A DNA stretch of 21,602 bases from Lachnospiraceae bacterium UBA3732 (GCA_002372545.1 DFHD01000028.1:1-21602); one strand, 5' to 3'; shown: positions 7,756-15,178, numbered from the stretch's first letter. Numbers and translations: made by a program. Notes: a model not told the origin generated them from the sequence alone.

Positions 7756-8078
7756 ACGTCCGGTTGGTATCCTAGCGTTGACTGCTTTCCGTTACGGACC
7801 ACAGGCGTTTTGATCACCTGCGGGTTGTCGAGGATTTTTTCCAGCTTATCCTCCTCGGCGATATACTTGATCAGCATCAGGGTGTCCTGATCCTTTCCAT
7901 CCCAGTTGATCATGTTATCGATGCCGCCGTTAGCTTGGGCAACGGAGAGGAATTCTCCCTTGCTCATGCCCTTTTCCTTCATATCCACAAACTGAAATTT
8001 GATCCCCCGTTCCTTGAAGAACCGCTCCGCCTTTTTTGTATCGTTACACTTTTTTGTGCCGAAAATCTGAATATTCAT
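7737..8078 (-). CDS. ArsC/Spx/YffB-family thioredoxin-fold protein
   Basis: 113 residues with the ArsC-like thioredoxin fold: an N-terminal strand followed by CNDTKKAERFFKERGI (Cys 11) and a C-terminal KTPVVRNGKQSTLGYQPDVW loop that places the cis-proline next to the active site. There is a single N-terminal cysteine rather than the CXXC of redox-sensing Spx, which fits the YffB/arsenate-reductase-like branch. True arsenate reduction is unproven: no arsR, arsB or acr3 is nearby. The ATG at 8078 is preceded by GGAGAAGGAG. Its 3' end overlaps the HTH frame. Confidence 0.85.
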   Translation of the reverse strand: MNIQIFGTKKCNDTKKAERFFKERGIKFQFVDMKEKGMSKGEFLSVAQANGGIDNMINWDGKDQDTLMLIKYIAEEDKLEKILDNPQVIKTPVVRNGKQSTLGYQPDVWKGWS

Positions 8079-8122
8079 GGTTTCTCCTTCTCCGAGTGTG
8101 TACCGCTACCCCGGCATTTCGG

Positions 8123-8147
8123 CGCAGACCATGTTGCTGGCCATCAC
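8123..8147. repeat. Exact 25-bp copy of an internal panG segment
   Basis: Bases 8123-8147 are identical to 2196-2220, the part of the DUF2520 gene coding for residues 171-178 (VMASNMVC). Here the copy lies between genes. Read on the minus strand in the same frame it continues only five codons (AEMPG) before a stop. The flanks do not match on either side. Confidence 0.75.
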
Positions 8148-8169
8148 CGGATTATTCTTCAGTAATCCG
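8148..8169. other. 7-bp inverted repeat across the stop of the LRR/SLH gene
   Basis: CGGATTA (8148-8154) and TAATCCG (8163-8169) pair perfectly around eight bases and include the TAA stop (8152-8154). No U-tract follows, so it is not a standard terminator. It directly abuts the 25-bp panG copy. Confidence 0.35.
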
Positions 8170-9390
8170 AACCGTGCGGTAAAGGAAGCTCACGGCCTGC
8201 CCGCGGCTCAAGGTCTGTGTCGGTAAAAAATGCTGGGAATCGATTCCGGAAGTCACGCGGTTCTTATAAGCCCACAGAACAGCCTTTGCATAATACTTGC
8301 TGCTGTCCACGTCTACAAACGGATTATCAGCCTGAACCTCCGGCTTATCATAAGCCCGCCAGAGGAAAGTAACAAAGTCCGCTCTGGAACAAGGCTCATT
8401 TGGCGCAAATGTATTGGCATTCCTGCCTGCAGTGATCCCATTTTCCATTGCCCAAAGCACCGCATCATAGTAATACTTGCCGCTGGCAACATCTGTAAAG
8501 GGCATGGTTTTCGCCTTTGGCTCAGGGCATCCAAACTTCCGCCAAAGAAAGGTCACCACCTGCGCTCTGGTGCAGTTTCCACCGGGATTAAACTCTGTAT
8601 TGTTCCATCCGGAGGTGATCTGCGGATTGGAATGAACCGCCCAAAGCACCGGAATGGTGTAGTACTTCCCGTCAGGTACATCCGTAAAGGGATTATATGC
8701 ATAAAACTCAGGAAGTGTAGGAATATTCTTTTCTTTTGCATATTCTGCTGCATAGGTCTCCGGATCACAGAAGATCAGGAGATCACGACAGCCATGGAAA
8801 ACCTCCTCTTTAATATCTGTCACTCCCGAAGGGATGACAATACTCTTCAGATTGCTGCAATATTCAAAGGCAGCATACTCCAATGTTGATACTCCGTTCG
8901 GAACAGCGATACTCGTCAGACCGCTGCATTTCCAAAATACCCCCTGGCCCATTTCCTTAAGTCCGCTCGGAAGAGTCACACCGGATAACGATGTACAAGC
9001 CTGGAAAACCATATTTCCCAGCTTTACGACACTGGCGGGTATCTCAACCCTTTTCAGACCGCTGCAGTCCGAAAACGCCATGTTGCCAATCTCCTTCACC
9101 GTATCCGGGATGATCACCGCCTCTATACAGTCTGCTTTCTGGAACGCCTTCGCACCAATCTTCGTCACCGGCAGATTTTCGATCATCGATGGAATCTCCA
9201 CCTGCTCAGCGCTTCCTGTATAACCGGAGATCATTACTTCGTTCTCTATGATCATGTACCAGAGGCCATCTTCCGTTTGTCTTTCCTCCGGCTGCACTTC
9301 ATCCGCTCTTGTCGTTATGGCCGTTCCGCCCAGAATCAGGCAGAAGAGCATCATCGATAGAATGATCCTCGAAATCCTTTTCCCCTTCAT
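8152..9390 (-). CDS. Secreted BspA-type leucine-rich-repeat protein with three SLH domains
   Basis: A 412-residue surface protein. Residues 1-29 are a signal peptide (basic start, hydrophobic core, ATTRA cleavage region). About six BspA/LRR_5-type repeats of roughly 23 residues span 65-205 (pattern IGNMAFSDCSGLKRVEIPAS). Three S-layer homology domains follow at about 234-285, 297-346 and 357-406 (pattern PFTDV..GKYYYDAVLWA...GIT.G, then SRADFVTFLWR). SLH domains normally anchor proteins to cell-wall polysaccharide, and the LRR part probably mediates binding to host or matrix ligands. The ATG at 9390 follows GGAGGG at good spacing. It lies 29 bases after the membrane-anchored 175-residue gene and is probably cotranscribed with it. 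The LRR-then-SLH order is visible; the ligand is unknown. Confidence 0.92.
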   Translation of the reverse strand: MKGKRISRIILSMMLFCLILGGTAITTRADEVQPEERQTEDGLWYMIIENEVMISGYTGSAEQVEIPSMIENLPVTKIGAKAFQKADCIEAVIIPDTVKEIGNMAFSDCSGLKRVEIPASVVKLGNMVFQACTSLSGVTLPSGLKEMGQGVFWKCSGLTSIAVPNGVSTLEYAAFEYCSNLKSIVIPSGVTDIKEEVFHGCRDLLIFCDPETYAAEYAKEKNIPTLPEFYAYNPFTDVPDGKYYTIPVLWAVHSNPQITSGWNNTEFNPGGNCTRAQVVTFLWRKFGCPEPKAKTMPFTDVASGKYYYDAVLWAMENGITAGRNANTFAPNEPCSRADFVTFLWRAYDKPEVQADNPFVDVDSSKYYAKAVLWAYKNRVTSGIDSQHFLPTQTLSRGQAVSFLYRTVRITEE

Positions 9391-9419
9391 TCTTTACCCT
9401 CCATTTTACAGCCGCATCA

Positions 9420-9947
9420 TTACTGCCTGTCAAAATATGCCTTTCCGCCGCTGGGGATGAAATACGTCCGGATATATCCGTCTGTGGAAACGACTACAAA
9501 TTCACCGGTTGCCTCCAGAAAATAAACATCATCCCCGTCCTCTTTCTCGGTTTTATGCAGAGAATCGGGATTATTCACCACGGCAATAGCCGCCGCCTGG
9601 TAGTCCTCTTCATTATCAAAGCCCATTTCTATGCCATGCTTTTCATAATGCTGTTCCAGAAGACTTTCCTTACGGAATCTGAGTTCGGACGTTTCCGCCT
9701 CAGTCTTACCATTTGACGCAGGCTGCCCATCTTCCGCAGTCTGGCTTTCGGTCACCAACTCCGTCTGGCTCTGCCCGTTCCCGGTCATAGCTTCCGTCGC
9801 AGCTTCCGTCGCCTGCGCCACGCTGACTGTTGAGGGCTCCTCTTCGGATTTCTTTCCCCTTCCCAGAGTGAACCAGAAGATGACGATCAGGATTACCGCT
9901 GCCACAGGAAGCAGCCAGCTCCATTTTTTCAGTTTTTCTTTATCCAT
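9420..9947 (-). CDS. Membrane-anchored extracytoplasmic protein with conserved-looking C-terminal domain
   Basis: 175 residues. A basic N-terminus (MDKEKLKKW) precedes one membrane helix at about 9-28, then a Thr/Glu/Ala/Gln-rich linker (about 35-90), then a compact domain of about 80 residues starting SLLEQHYEKHGIEMGF and ending in three strands (YFLEATGEFVVVSTDGYIRTYF). The order His-x3-His/Lys helix, then strands with an Arg-Thr, resembles the general layout of small barnase/EndoU-like nuclease domains, but I cannot confirm this. The domain should sit outside the cell. The start at 9947 has a modest GGAAG site, and the gene is probably the first of a two-gene unit with the LRR/SLH gene. 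It follows a 14-bp tandem-repeat stretch. Confidence 0.7.
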   Translation of the reverse strand: MDKEKLKKWSWLLPVAAVILIVIFWFTLGRGKKSEEEPSTVSVAQATEAATEAMTGNGQSQTELVTESQTAEDGQPASNGKTEAETSELRFRKESLLEQHYEKHGIEMGFDNEEDYQAAAIAVVNNPDSLHKTEKEDGDDVYFLEATGEFVVVSTDGYIRTYFIPSGGKAYFDRQ

Positions 9948-9957
9948 AGCATTTCTT

Positions 9958-10067
9958 CCGTTCTGTTTTACCGTTCTGCTATTACCATCCCGCTTCTTCC
10001 GTTATATTTCTTCTGTTATGTTATACCGTTCCGATCTTGCCGTTCTATTTTTACCGTTTTATTTGCA
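9958..10067. repeat. Degenerate 14-bp tandem repeat, about eight copies
   Basis: Units begin at 9958, 9971, 9985, 9999, 10013, 10026, 10040 and 10054, so the spacing is 13 or 14 throughout. The plus-strand consensus is about CCGTTCTNTTNTTA. Six of the eight units start with exact CCGTT and the others with CCATC or CTGTT. The array fills most of the gap between the thioesterase stop and the membrane-anchored gene, ending ten bases before the latter's start codon. No hairpin or promoter explains it. Confidence 0.6.
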
Positions 10068-10115
10068 TCTTCTGCTGCTGTCCGGCAGGCGCTTCAAAAA
10101 CATTCGGGGCGTCCT

Positions 10116-10604
10116 TTAATATCCCTCTGACCTTCTGGTCTTCCTGTTTTCGATCCGGCGCTCTGCGCCCTCGTACTCTGCGCGCTCCGTTTCTGTCAGG
10201 AGCTCAAGGCCGTATTTCACCGGAACCGGTTTACCGGCCTCGTCCACACAAACCTCTGTCAGATACGCCCGGTTGATGGCATACCTGAGGCCGCTCTCAC
10301 GGTCTTCCACATAGGTATCCACGCGAACCTCCATGGATGTCCGGCCAACGTGCGTAATCCTTGCCACAAGCACGACGATGTCGTTTATCCCCGCGCCCTT
10401 CTTAAATTCCAGTCTGTCCACGGCCGCCGTTGTCACCATGCTGCCGCTGTGACGGAGAGCTGTAACGCCGGCGATCTCATCGATCCAGGTCATCAGCCGG
10501 CCGCCGAACAGTCTGCCGCTGCCGTTGATATCCTCATACCGGATGCATTTCGTCCACTCCGTCATGGAGTCCTGTACCGTACGAAGTCCCTTTTCGTATT
10601 CCAT
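10116..10604 (-). CDS. Hotdog-fold acyl-CoA thioesterase
   Basis: 162 residues from the preferred ATG. The family signature is clear: NGSGRLFGGRLMTWIDEIAG (about residues 27-46), with the catalytic-region aspartate in WIDE, then VTTAAVDRLEF, and THVGRTSMEVRVDTYVED. This matches the YciA/ACOT-like acyl-CoA hydrolases, which release CoA from acyl-CoA in the cytoplasm. The single hotdog domain probably works as a dimer or higher oligomer. The frame extends upstream to 10724, but that part is the opposite-frame reading of the neighbour's tail; the ATG at 10604 with AAAAGGAAC upstream is the sensible start. The C-terminus is strongly charged (ERRIENRKTRRSE). Substrate chain length cannot be told. 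Confidence 0.88.
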   Translation of the reverse strand: MEYEKGLRTVQDSMTEWTKCIRYEDINGSGRLFGGRLMTWIDEIAGVTALRHSGSMVTTAAVDRLEFKKGAGINDIVVLVARITHVGRTSMEVRVDTYVEDRESGLRYAINRAYLTEVCVDEAGKPVPVKYGLELLTETERAEYEGAERRIENRKTRRSEGY

Positions 10605-10656
10605 GGTCTTGTTCCTTTTGTTCCTTTCCACACCTTCCGGCGAATACAGCAAAACG

Positions 10657-10764
10657 TTATTTCTCAAATGGATTTTGCAATACTGTTGTTCCTTCCTCAG
10701 CATACGAATCCGGCTCATACGCAAACTGCTGTTCCTGGAGACCCGGCTGGCTCTGCGGCGCAGA
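10657..10764 (-). pseudogene. Former C-terminal tail of the repeat-tail membrane protein, cut off by an amber codon
   Basis: The adjoining gene ends at TAG (10765-10767) inside its last repeat, exactly where every other copy has CAG (MNQSAPQ). Reading on in frame gives SAPQSQPGLQEQQFAYEPDS, then an acidic stretch with EEGTTVLQ, ending NPFEK before TAA at 10657-10659. This is 35 sense codons of in-family sequence, so the tail was probably translated until a single C-to-T change. Confidence 0.7.
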
Positions 10765-11280
10765 CTAATTCATCTGACCCTGCGGCGGCATGTACTGCTG
10801 GCCGCCCTGCGTATTCTGCTGGCCGGGCGCATTCTGGCCGCCCTGCATATTCTGCTGGCCGGGCGCATTCTGGCCGCCCTGCTGCATCTCCGGCTTCGGC
10901 GCATAGGGGCTCGGCTGGCTCTGCGGCGCAGACTGATTCATCTGGCCCTGCGGCGGCATGTACTGCTGGCCGCCCTGCGTATTCTGCTGGCCGGGCGCAT
11001 TCTGGCCGCCCTGCTCCATTTCCGGCTTCGGCGCATAGGGGCTCGGCTGACCCTGCGGCGCAGACTGATTCATCTGACCCTGCGGTGGCATGTACTGCTG
11101 GCCGCCCTGCATATTCGACTGGGCGGGCGCATTCTGGCCACCCTGCTGCATCTCCGGTTTCGGCGCATAGGGGCTCTGCTGACCCTGCGGCGCAGACTGA
11201 TTCATCTGACCCTGCGGTGGCATGTACTGCTGGCCGCCCTGCTCCATTTCCGGTTTCGGTGCATAGGGGCTCGGCTGGCC
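10765..11280 (-). repeat. In-frame tandem repeats coding the Gln/Pro/Met-rich tail
   Basis: Four long units start at SPYAPKPEM and run to QMNQSAPQ or QMN. They carry 0, 1, 1 and 2 copies of a 36-bp (12-residue) sub-repeat, giving units of about 32, 44, 44 and 50 residues (the last cut by the stop). DNA identity between units is very high, so recent duplication or slippage is likely. Confidence 0.85.
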
Positions 11281-12402
11281 CTGCGGCGCTGCCTGCGGCA
11301 TGTACAGTTCCCGGTCATCCCCGACAGCCTGGTCGGAAACCGCCAGTCTCTGCTGATCCACATAAGAAACCACCGCGTTCAGATTGCCGCTGGTGATCGC
11401 GTTTTCCACATTCTGATTATAACCGCAGATCAGATAGGGCGCCCGCACATGCACAGCGCTTACAATCTCTTTTGACTCATCCTCCGACCTCGTATTGCCT
11501 GTTTTCTTCTTTCCTGCCCGGTCAACATAGCATACGCCGTAGGTCGTCGTTTCTCCGGTTTTTATCCCATACGCCCTGTTCGTTGTGACCGTCTTCGTGG
11601 GATATACCCAGATCAGCTTATTCACTACAAACAGTTCCGGCGTAGCCTGGGAAATATAGATATACTTATTGCCGACATAGACATTTGCCGCCGTGAGCGC
11701 CGTCTCCATATCCTGCTCCAGCTCACGCTCGGTAATCCCATTGGTCTGCATAGCCTTTTTCATGGTCTTCATGTTCACGCCGGTAAGCCGGATGATAATA
11801 AAGACGATACCGAAAAGGAAGAATAAGCACCCGAAAATAAACAGACGGCGAACGCCCATCTCACCCATAGCTGTCCACGGGCTGACCATGGAAAAGGTGT
11901 ACATTACCCTGTCCTGGATCGGAATACCGTATTCCCGAAGCGCGTCTTCGTAAATCTTCTTTTCCTTATCCTCCATCTTGCGGATATAACCTTTTCCGCT
12001 CAGCCATTCATTGGAAAGCGTACTCGTCTGACCCTCCAGATAAGCCTTGGTTGCACTGGTGATTCGCCCGGCCTTCTCTGTTTTACTCGAGGGAACATAG
12101 ATCGAGATGTATGAAGCATTTTCGTAGTTTTCGCCGATCCATGTAATATAATCCACGCCATCATCGCCTCTTGCATACGCGGTAAGAAGGGTGTTGGTCT
12201 CAATGGTATACCACTTATTGACCTTCAGATCGTCGGCATCCTGCACACAGATATTATCCTTGGCACCGGCAGCCTTCACAAATACGATAATCCCCGCAAC
12301 GCTTAGTCCAATGCCAAGAAGCATGAAGATTATGCCTGTGAGAAGGAACATCTTATTTGCTTTTTTACCGGTCTCCTTTTTGATCTCTTCTAATCTGCTC
12401 AT
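10765..12402 (-). CDS. Two-pass membrane protein with Gln/Pro/Met-rich repeat tail (amber-truncated)
   Basis: A 545-residue protein of unknown function. Membrane helices lie at about 18-42 (FLLTGIIFMLLGIGLSVAG) and 186-206 (LFIFGCLFFLFGIVFIIIRL). The loop of about 140 residues between them is probably extracellular, and residues 207-367 form a cytoplasmic domain rich in beta strands (NVYVGNKYIYISQATPELFV). The tail from about 368 consists of repeats built from SPYAPKPEM, QQYMPPQGQMNQSAPQ and a 12-residue subunit like QGGQNAPGQQNM. It ends at an amber codon where the repeat normally has Gln (see 10657-10764). The start at 12402 has AAAGGAAG seven bases upstream. It lies 37 bases downstream of pepD on the same strand. 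The membrane topology is inferred from hydrophobicity only. Confidence 0.8.
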   Translation of the reverse strand: MSRLEEIKKETGKKANKMFLLTGIIFMLLGIGLSVAGIIVFVKAAGAKDNICVQDADDLKVNKWYTIETNTLLTAYARGDDGVDYITWIGENYENASYISIYVPSSKTEKAGRITSATKAYLEGQTSTLSNEWLSGKGYIRKMEDKEKKIYEDALREYGIPIQDRVMYTFSMVSPWTAMGEMGVRRLFIFGCLFFLFGIVFIIIRLTGVNMKTMKKAMQTNGITERELEQDMETALTAANVYVGNKYIYISQATPELFVVNKLIWVYPTKTVTTNRAYGIKTGETTTYGVCYVDRAGKKKTGNTRSEDESKEIVSAVHVRAPYLICGYNQNVENAITSGNLNAVVSYVDQQRLAVSDQAVGDDRELYMPQAAPQGQPSPYAPKPEMEQGGQQYMPPQGQMNQSAPQGQQSPYAPKPEMQQGGQNAPAQSNMQGGQQYMPPQGQMNQSAPQGQPSPYAPKPEMEQGGQNAPGQQNTQGGQQYMPPQGQMNQSAPQSQPSPYAPKPEMQQGGQNAPGQQNMQGGQNAPGQQNTQGGQQYMPPQGQMN

Positions 12403-12439
12403 CTAGGCTTCCTTTCTTTTAATAACCGCTTACGGCACT

Positions 12440-13945
12440 TTACTGACTGCCTCCGGATTCCTCCAGAAAACGTCTCACCAGCTCATATGTCCTCTTCACG
12501 GAGGAAACAGACATCCGCTCCTCCGGCGTATGGATATCATAAATATCCGGTCCCATGGAAACCGCATCCAGTCCCGGCAGCTTTTCTGCCAGGAGGCCGC
12601 ATTCCACGCCGGCATGGATCACCTCAACCACCGGCGCCTTCCCGGTAAGCTCTCTGTATATCCTGCAAAGCCTTTCTCTCAGCGGCGATTCCTTTACATA
12701 TTCCCAGGCCGGGTACTTGCTTTTCAGCTCCGGCTTTACGCCGCAGCCCTCCGCCACACAGAATACCTGCTGCTCCAGCATATGCAGAGCATCATTGACC
12801 TGGCTCCGGAGAAGCGATTCTCCGTACAGCTCTCCATCCTCCAGCCGGAGAGTACCCAGATTAAGAGAGGTTTCCGTCATTCCCGGCATCGACTGGCTCA
12901 TGCGCTGCATGCCATCCGGGAGAGCAAGGAGAAAATGGATCAGCGCCCTCGTATCGTCTTCCCGCATAAATGCATGGCCGGACAAATCGCCGGGTTCTAT
13001 TCTCAGCCTGAGCTCCGGATCCGTTTCCCGGTAGATCAGACGAAACTCATCCTCAAGTTCTCCGATCATGCTCTTCAAACCGGCGAAATCCACTCCTGAA
13101 GCAGCAAGAACAGCCTCCGCGCTTCTGGGGATGGCATTATCCTTTGTACCGCCTCTGATCGCGCCAAGCCGAAGCCCCCCAGCCTCTGTTATGCTCTGCA
13201 GCGCATGCGCCAGAAGCCTGTGGGCGCTTGCCCTTCCCCGGTGGATTTCCTGCCCGGAATGACCGCCGGTGAGGCCGTCAATGGTCAGGACTGCACCGAA
13301 AAGGCCATCCGGATTTTCTCCCGGTCCGCCGGGAACCGCGGACAGACTTTCCGTTTCGTATTTCCGGGAAAACCGGACCGTTCCTCCTCCGGCACATCCT
13401 GCCAGAAAATGCCCTTCATCCTCGGAATCCAGATTGAGGAGCATCCGCCCCTTCAACATCGAAAGATCAACGCCTGCCGCGCCATCCATGCCGACCTCCT
13501 CGGATACCGTACAGACAAATTCTATCCGGGGATGCCGCAGGCTGTCGTCATCCAGAAGCGCCAGAGCGATCGCCACCGCGATGCCGTCATCCGCGCCAAG
13601 AGTCGTCCCCTCGGCAGAAAGGAAGTCTCCATCCAGCACAAGATCCAGTCCCTCGGTCTCCATGTTTTTTTCGCAATCCGCCGTTTTCTCGCAGACCATA
13701 TCCATATGGCCCTGCAGGATCACCGGCGGAACCTCTTCATAACCGGGCGTCGCTTCCTTGATCATGATCACATTATAAAGCGGATCCTGCCTGGCCTCAA
13801 GCCCTCTTTCCCGGGCAAACTGCATCAGATAATCGCTGATGGCCTTTTCCTGATAGGATGGCCGGGGGATCCGGGAAATCTCTTTGAAAAACCGGAAAAC
13901 CGCTTTGGGCTCCGGAAGTTCCACCTCATCAAATGGTCTCTTCAT
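12440..13945 (-). CDS. pepD: Aminoacyl-histidine dipeptidase (Xaa-His dipeptidase, M20 family)
   Basis: A zinc dipeptidase of 501 residues, the normal length for PepD. Metal-site motifs are intact: QGHMDMVCEK (His 80), GADDGIAVAIA (Asp 119/120), SEEVGMDGA (Glu 149/150), NLDSEDEG (Asp 173), and a C-terminal histidine in DIHTPEERMS. It should hydrolyse carnosine-like and other Xaa-His dipeptides in the cytoplasm. The ATG at 13945 has AAAGGAT upstream. It lies downstream of the tRNA-Lys gene with only a weak terminator between them, and no separate promoter is evident in the 67-base gap, so some transcription may come from the tRNA promoter. It is followed at 37 bases by the repeat-tail membrane protein. 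Confidence 0.95.
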   Translation of the reverse strand: MKRPFDEVELPEPKAVFRFFKEISRIPRPSYQEKAISDYLMQFARERGLEARQDPLYNVIMIKEATPGYEEVPPVILQGHMDMVCEKTADCEKNMETEGLDLVLDGDFLSAEGTTLGADDGIAVAIALALLDDDSLRHPRIEFVCTVSEEVGMDGAAGVDLSMLKGRMLLNLDSEDEGHFLAGCAGGGTVRFSRKYETESLSAVPGGPGENPDGLFGAVLTIDGLTGGHSGQEIHRGRASAHRLLAHALQSITEAGGLRLGAIRGGTKDNAIPRSAEAVLAASGVDFAGLKSMIGELEDEFRLIYRETDPELRLRIEPGDLSGHAFMREDDTRALIHFLLALPDGMQRMSQSMPGMTETSLNLGTLRLEDGELYGESLLRSQVNDALHMLEQQVFCVAEGCGVKPELKSKYPAWEYVKESPLRERLCRIYRELTGKAPVVEVIHAGVECGLLAEKLPGLDAVSMGPDIYDIHTPEERMSVSSVKRTYELVRRFLEESGGSQ

Positions 13946-13973
13946 TTTTTATCCTTTCTACAAAAAAAGAGCC

Positions 13974-13994
13974 AAAAACCTTGCATAAGCAAAG
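13974..13994 (-). terminator. Short intrinsic terminator after tRNA-Lys
   Basis: On the minus strand CTTTGC-TTAT-GCAAGG is followed directly by TTTTT. The stem is only six pairs with one G-U, so termination is probably partial, which fits with pepD starting 29 bases further on. Confidence 0.5.
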
Positions 13995-14012
13995 TCCTCA
14001 GCCCTCCTGGAG

Positions 14013-14085
14013 TGGGCCGCCGGGGGCTCGAACCCCGCACACCCTGATTAAGAGTCAGGTGCTCTACCAAATGAGCTAGCGGCCC
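14013..14085 (-). tRNA. tRNA-Lys (anticodon CTT)
   Basis: 73 bases fold as a complete cloverleaf. The acceptor is GGGCCGC/GCGGCCC, the D stem GCTC/GAGC, the anticodon stem CCTGA/TCAGG around loop CTCTTAA (anticodon CTT, reading AAG), and the T arm CGGGG-TTCGAGC-CCCCG. The discriminator is A, and CCA is not encoded, so it must be added. No int gene or direct repeat of the 3' end was seen nearby, so there is no sign of an element integrated here. Confidence 0.96.
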
Positions 14086-14118
14086 GTAAGAACTTGTTCA
14101 ATTTTTGAACGCTTAGTC

Positions 14119-14147
14119 ATTATATTACAGCAGGACCCGAAATGCAA
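14119..14147 (-). promoter_or_regulatory. Promoter of tRNA-Lys
   Basis: On the minus strand TTGCAT (14147-14142) and TATAAT (14124-14119) are 17 bases apart, an excellent sigma-A match. The predicted start lies about 27 bases before the mature tRNA, and the short leader contains a GTTCAA/TTGAAC hairpin. Confidence 0.85.
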
Positions 14148-14173
14148 TGTTTTTTTTCACTTTTGTTAAAAAT

Positions 14174-14219
14174 GGGGAAAATTAACAAATCGAAGGATGT
14201 TTTTTGTTGAATTTTCCCC
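14174..14219 (-). terminator. Terminator of the DUF6882 gene
   Basis: GGGGAAAATT (14174-14183) and AATTTTCCCC (14210-14219) pair perfectly. AACAAA/TTTGTT extends the stem to 16 pairs with one bulge, around a 13-base loop. On the minus strand the stem is followed by ATTTTT. It ends 20 bases past the stop codon and separates this unit from the tRNA promoter. Confidence 0.75.
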
Positions 14220-14238
14220 CTTTCTTTTATTAATGCGC

Positions 14239-14994
14239 CTACAGCACCTTCATCCCCTTGATCCGCAGAAACTCATCCGCCTGTTCAAAATCAATTAGAA
14301 GGTCCTTCTCGAAGTGGGCAATGATCCTTGTTCCCTCTTTCTCATAGGGCGTTCCGTTCCACATCAGGAAGCTTTCCACGAAGATCGGATGATCCACATA
14401 ATAGGTCTGGATCCCGGATATCACATAATCCATGAAGGTCTTCAGGCCCACGGGAGCAAATACCCGGGCATCCTTCGGATCCACCGCCATAAGCACCGCG
14501 CCATTTGCATGCGGTCCTTTATAGTAGCAGTAATTTCCCTTCGTTACGCCCGTCGCCGCAATGGCAAGCGTATGACCGTTAAAGGTATCATCCAGTTCAA
14601 ACTGCGCCGTGGTAAACTCCTCCAGATTCCAGCTTTCTCCGATGGAACGGATCTCTTCGGCCAGAGTGATGAGGCTTTCATCAAAGCCGTTTATATTGTT
14701 CCAGCCCCACATCCAGCTGTTACTCTGGGATGATTCACTCCCCAGGAACTGCAGGGGATACGCATCCTTTCCAAAAGAAAGGGTTCCCTTGGAAAAATCA
14801 ACGTTCCAATTCCTGTTCTTTACCGTATACTTGCCGAAGGCCTCCTGCACGGCCGCCGACTTTCCCAGACATGCGGAAAAAACATGAAACCAGCGGGAAC
14901 GGTCCAGCGGATAGTCCGTATCAAAAATTGAAACTCTGTTTGCCGCATTCCCTCCTGCCGGATCATGATTTCCCTTTTTTGAAAATAAACCCAT
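14239..14994 (-). CDS. DUF6882-type protein
   Basis: 251 residues, cytoplasmic, no signal peptide. The family hallmark is present: a strand FSKGTLSFGKDAYPLQFLGS, then a Trp-rich SWMWGWNNI (Trp 94, 96, 98) and a helical stretch with EEIRSIGESWNLEEFTTAQF. Function is unknown for the family; such proteins often occur singly or in clusters in Firmicutes and may relate to polymorphic-toxin immunity, but nothing here proves it. The start at 14994 has GAGGAG eight bases upstream. It overlaps the preceding 64-residue gene by 32 bases, so the two are coupled, and it ends at a strong terminator. Confidence 0.8.
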   Translation of the reverse strand: MGLFSKKGNHDPAGGNAANRVSIFDTDYPLDRSRWFHVFSACLGKSAAVQEAFGKYTVKNRNWNVDFSKGTLSFGKDAYPLQFLGSESSQSNSWMWGWNNINGFDESLITLAEEIRSIGESWNLEEFTTAQFELDDTFNGHTLAIAATGVTKGNYCYYKGPHANGAVLMAVDPKDARVFAPVGLKTFMDYVISGIQTYYVDHPIFVESFLMWNGTPYEKEGTRIIAHFEKDLLIDFEQADEFLRIKGMKVL

Positions 14995-15157
14995 TTTCTC
15001 TCTCCTCTTCAGACCGGAAACATAACCGGATCCCTTTATATATTCTCTCGTACATTCCTTCTCTCCCGGCCGGATCCTCCTCCATTTTCATCCGTTCCTT
15101 CAGCAGAAGCAAATATAACATATCCATAAAATCAGGGGTCGATCTCATCTGTTCCAT
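14963..15157 (-). CDS. Small charged protein coupled to the DUF6882 gene
   Basis: 64 residues beginning MEQMRSTPDFMDMLYLLLLK, highly charged and helical, with no membrane segment or known motif. The ATG at 15157 has GGGGAGG five bases upstream, and a promoter match lies at 15179-15208. It shares its last 32 bases with the DUF6882 gene, a layout that suggests joint expression. The frame extends further upstream to 15208 but without a better start. Confidence 0.6.
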   Translation of the reverse strand: MEQMRSTPDFMDMLYLLLLKERMKMEEDPAGREGMYERIYKGIRLCFRSEEERENGFIFKKGKS

Positions 15158-15178
15158 AGGCGCCTCCCCATCCAATCC

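Noticed and set aside
10765..10767. Amber codon as pyrrolysine
   Set aside because: No pyl genes in view, and the comparison with sister repeats explains it as a simple CAG-to-TAG change.
10765..11280. Regularly spaced repeats considered as a CRISPR array
   Set aside because: Repeats are contiguous, in frame, vary by multiples of three and lack unique spacers; no cas genes are present.
10350..11475. Long plus-strand Ala/Arg/Ser- and Leu/Arg-rich repeat frames
   Set aside because: They are shadows of the in-frame Gln/Pro repeat tail on the minus strand, with no ribosome site or recognisable domain.
14013..14085. tRNA-Lys as attachment site of an integrated element
   Set aside because: No integrase nearby and no repeat of the tRNA 3' end was found in the window.
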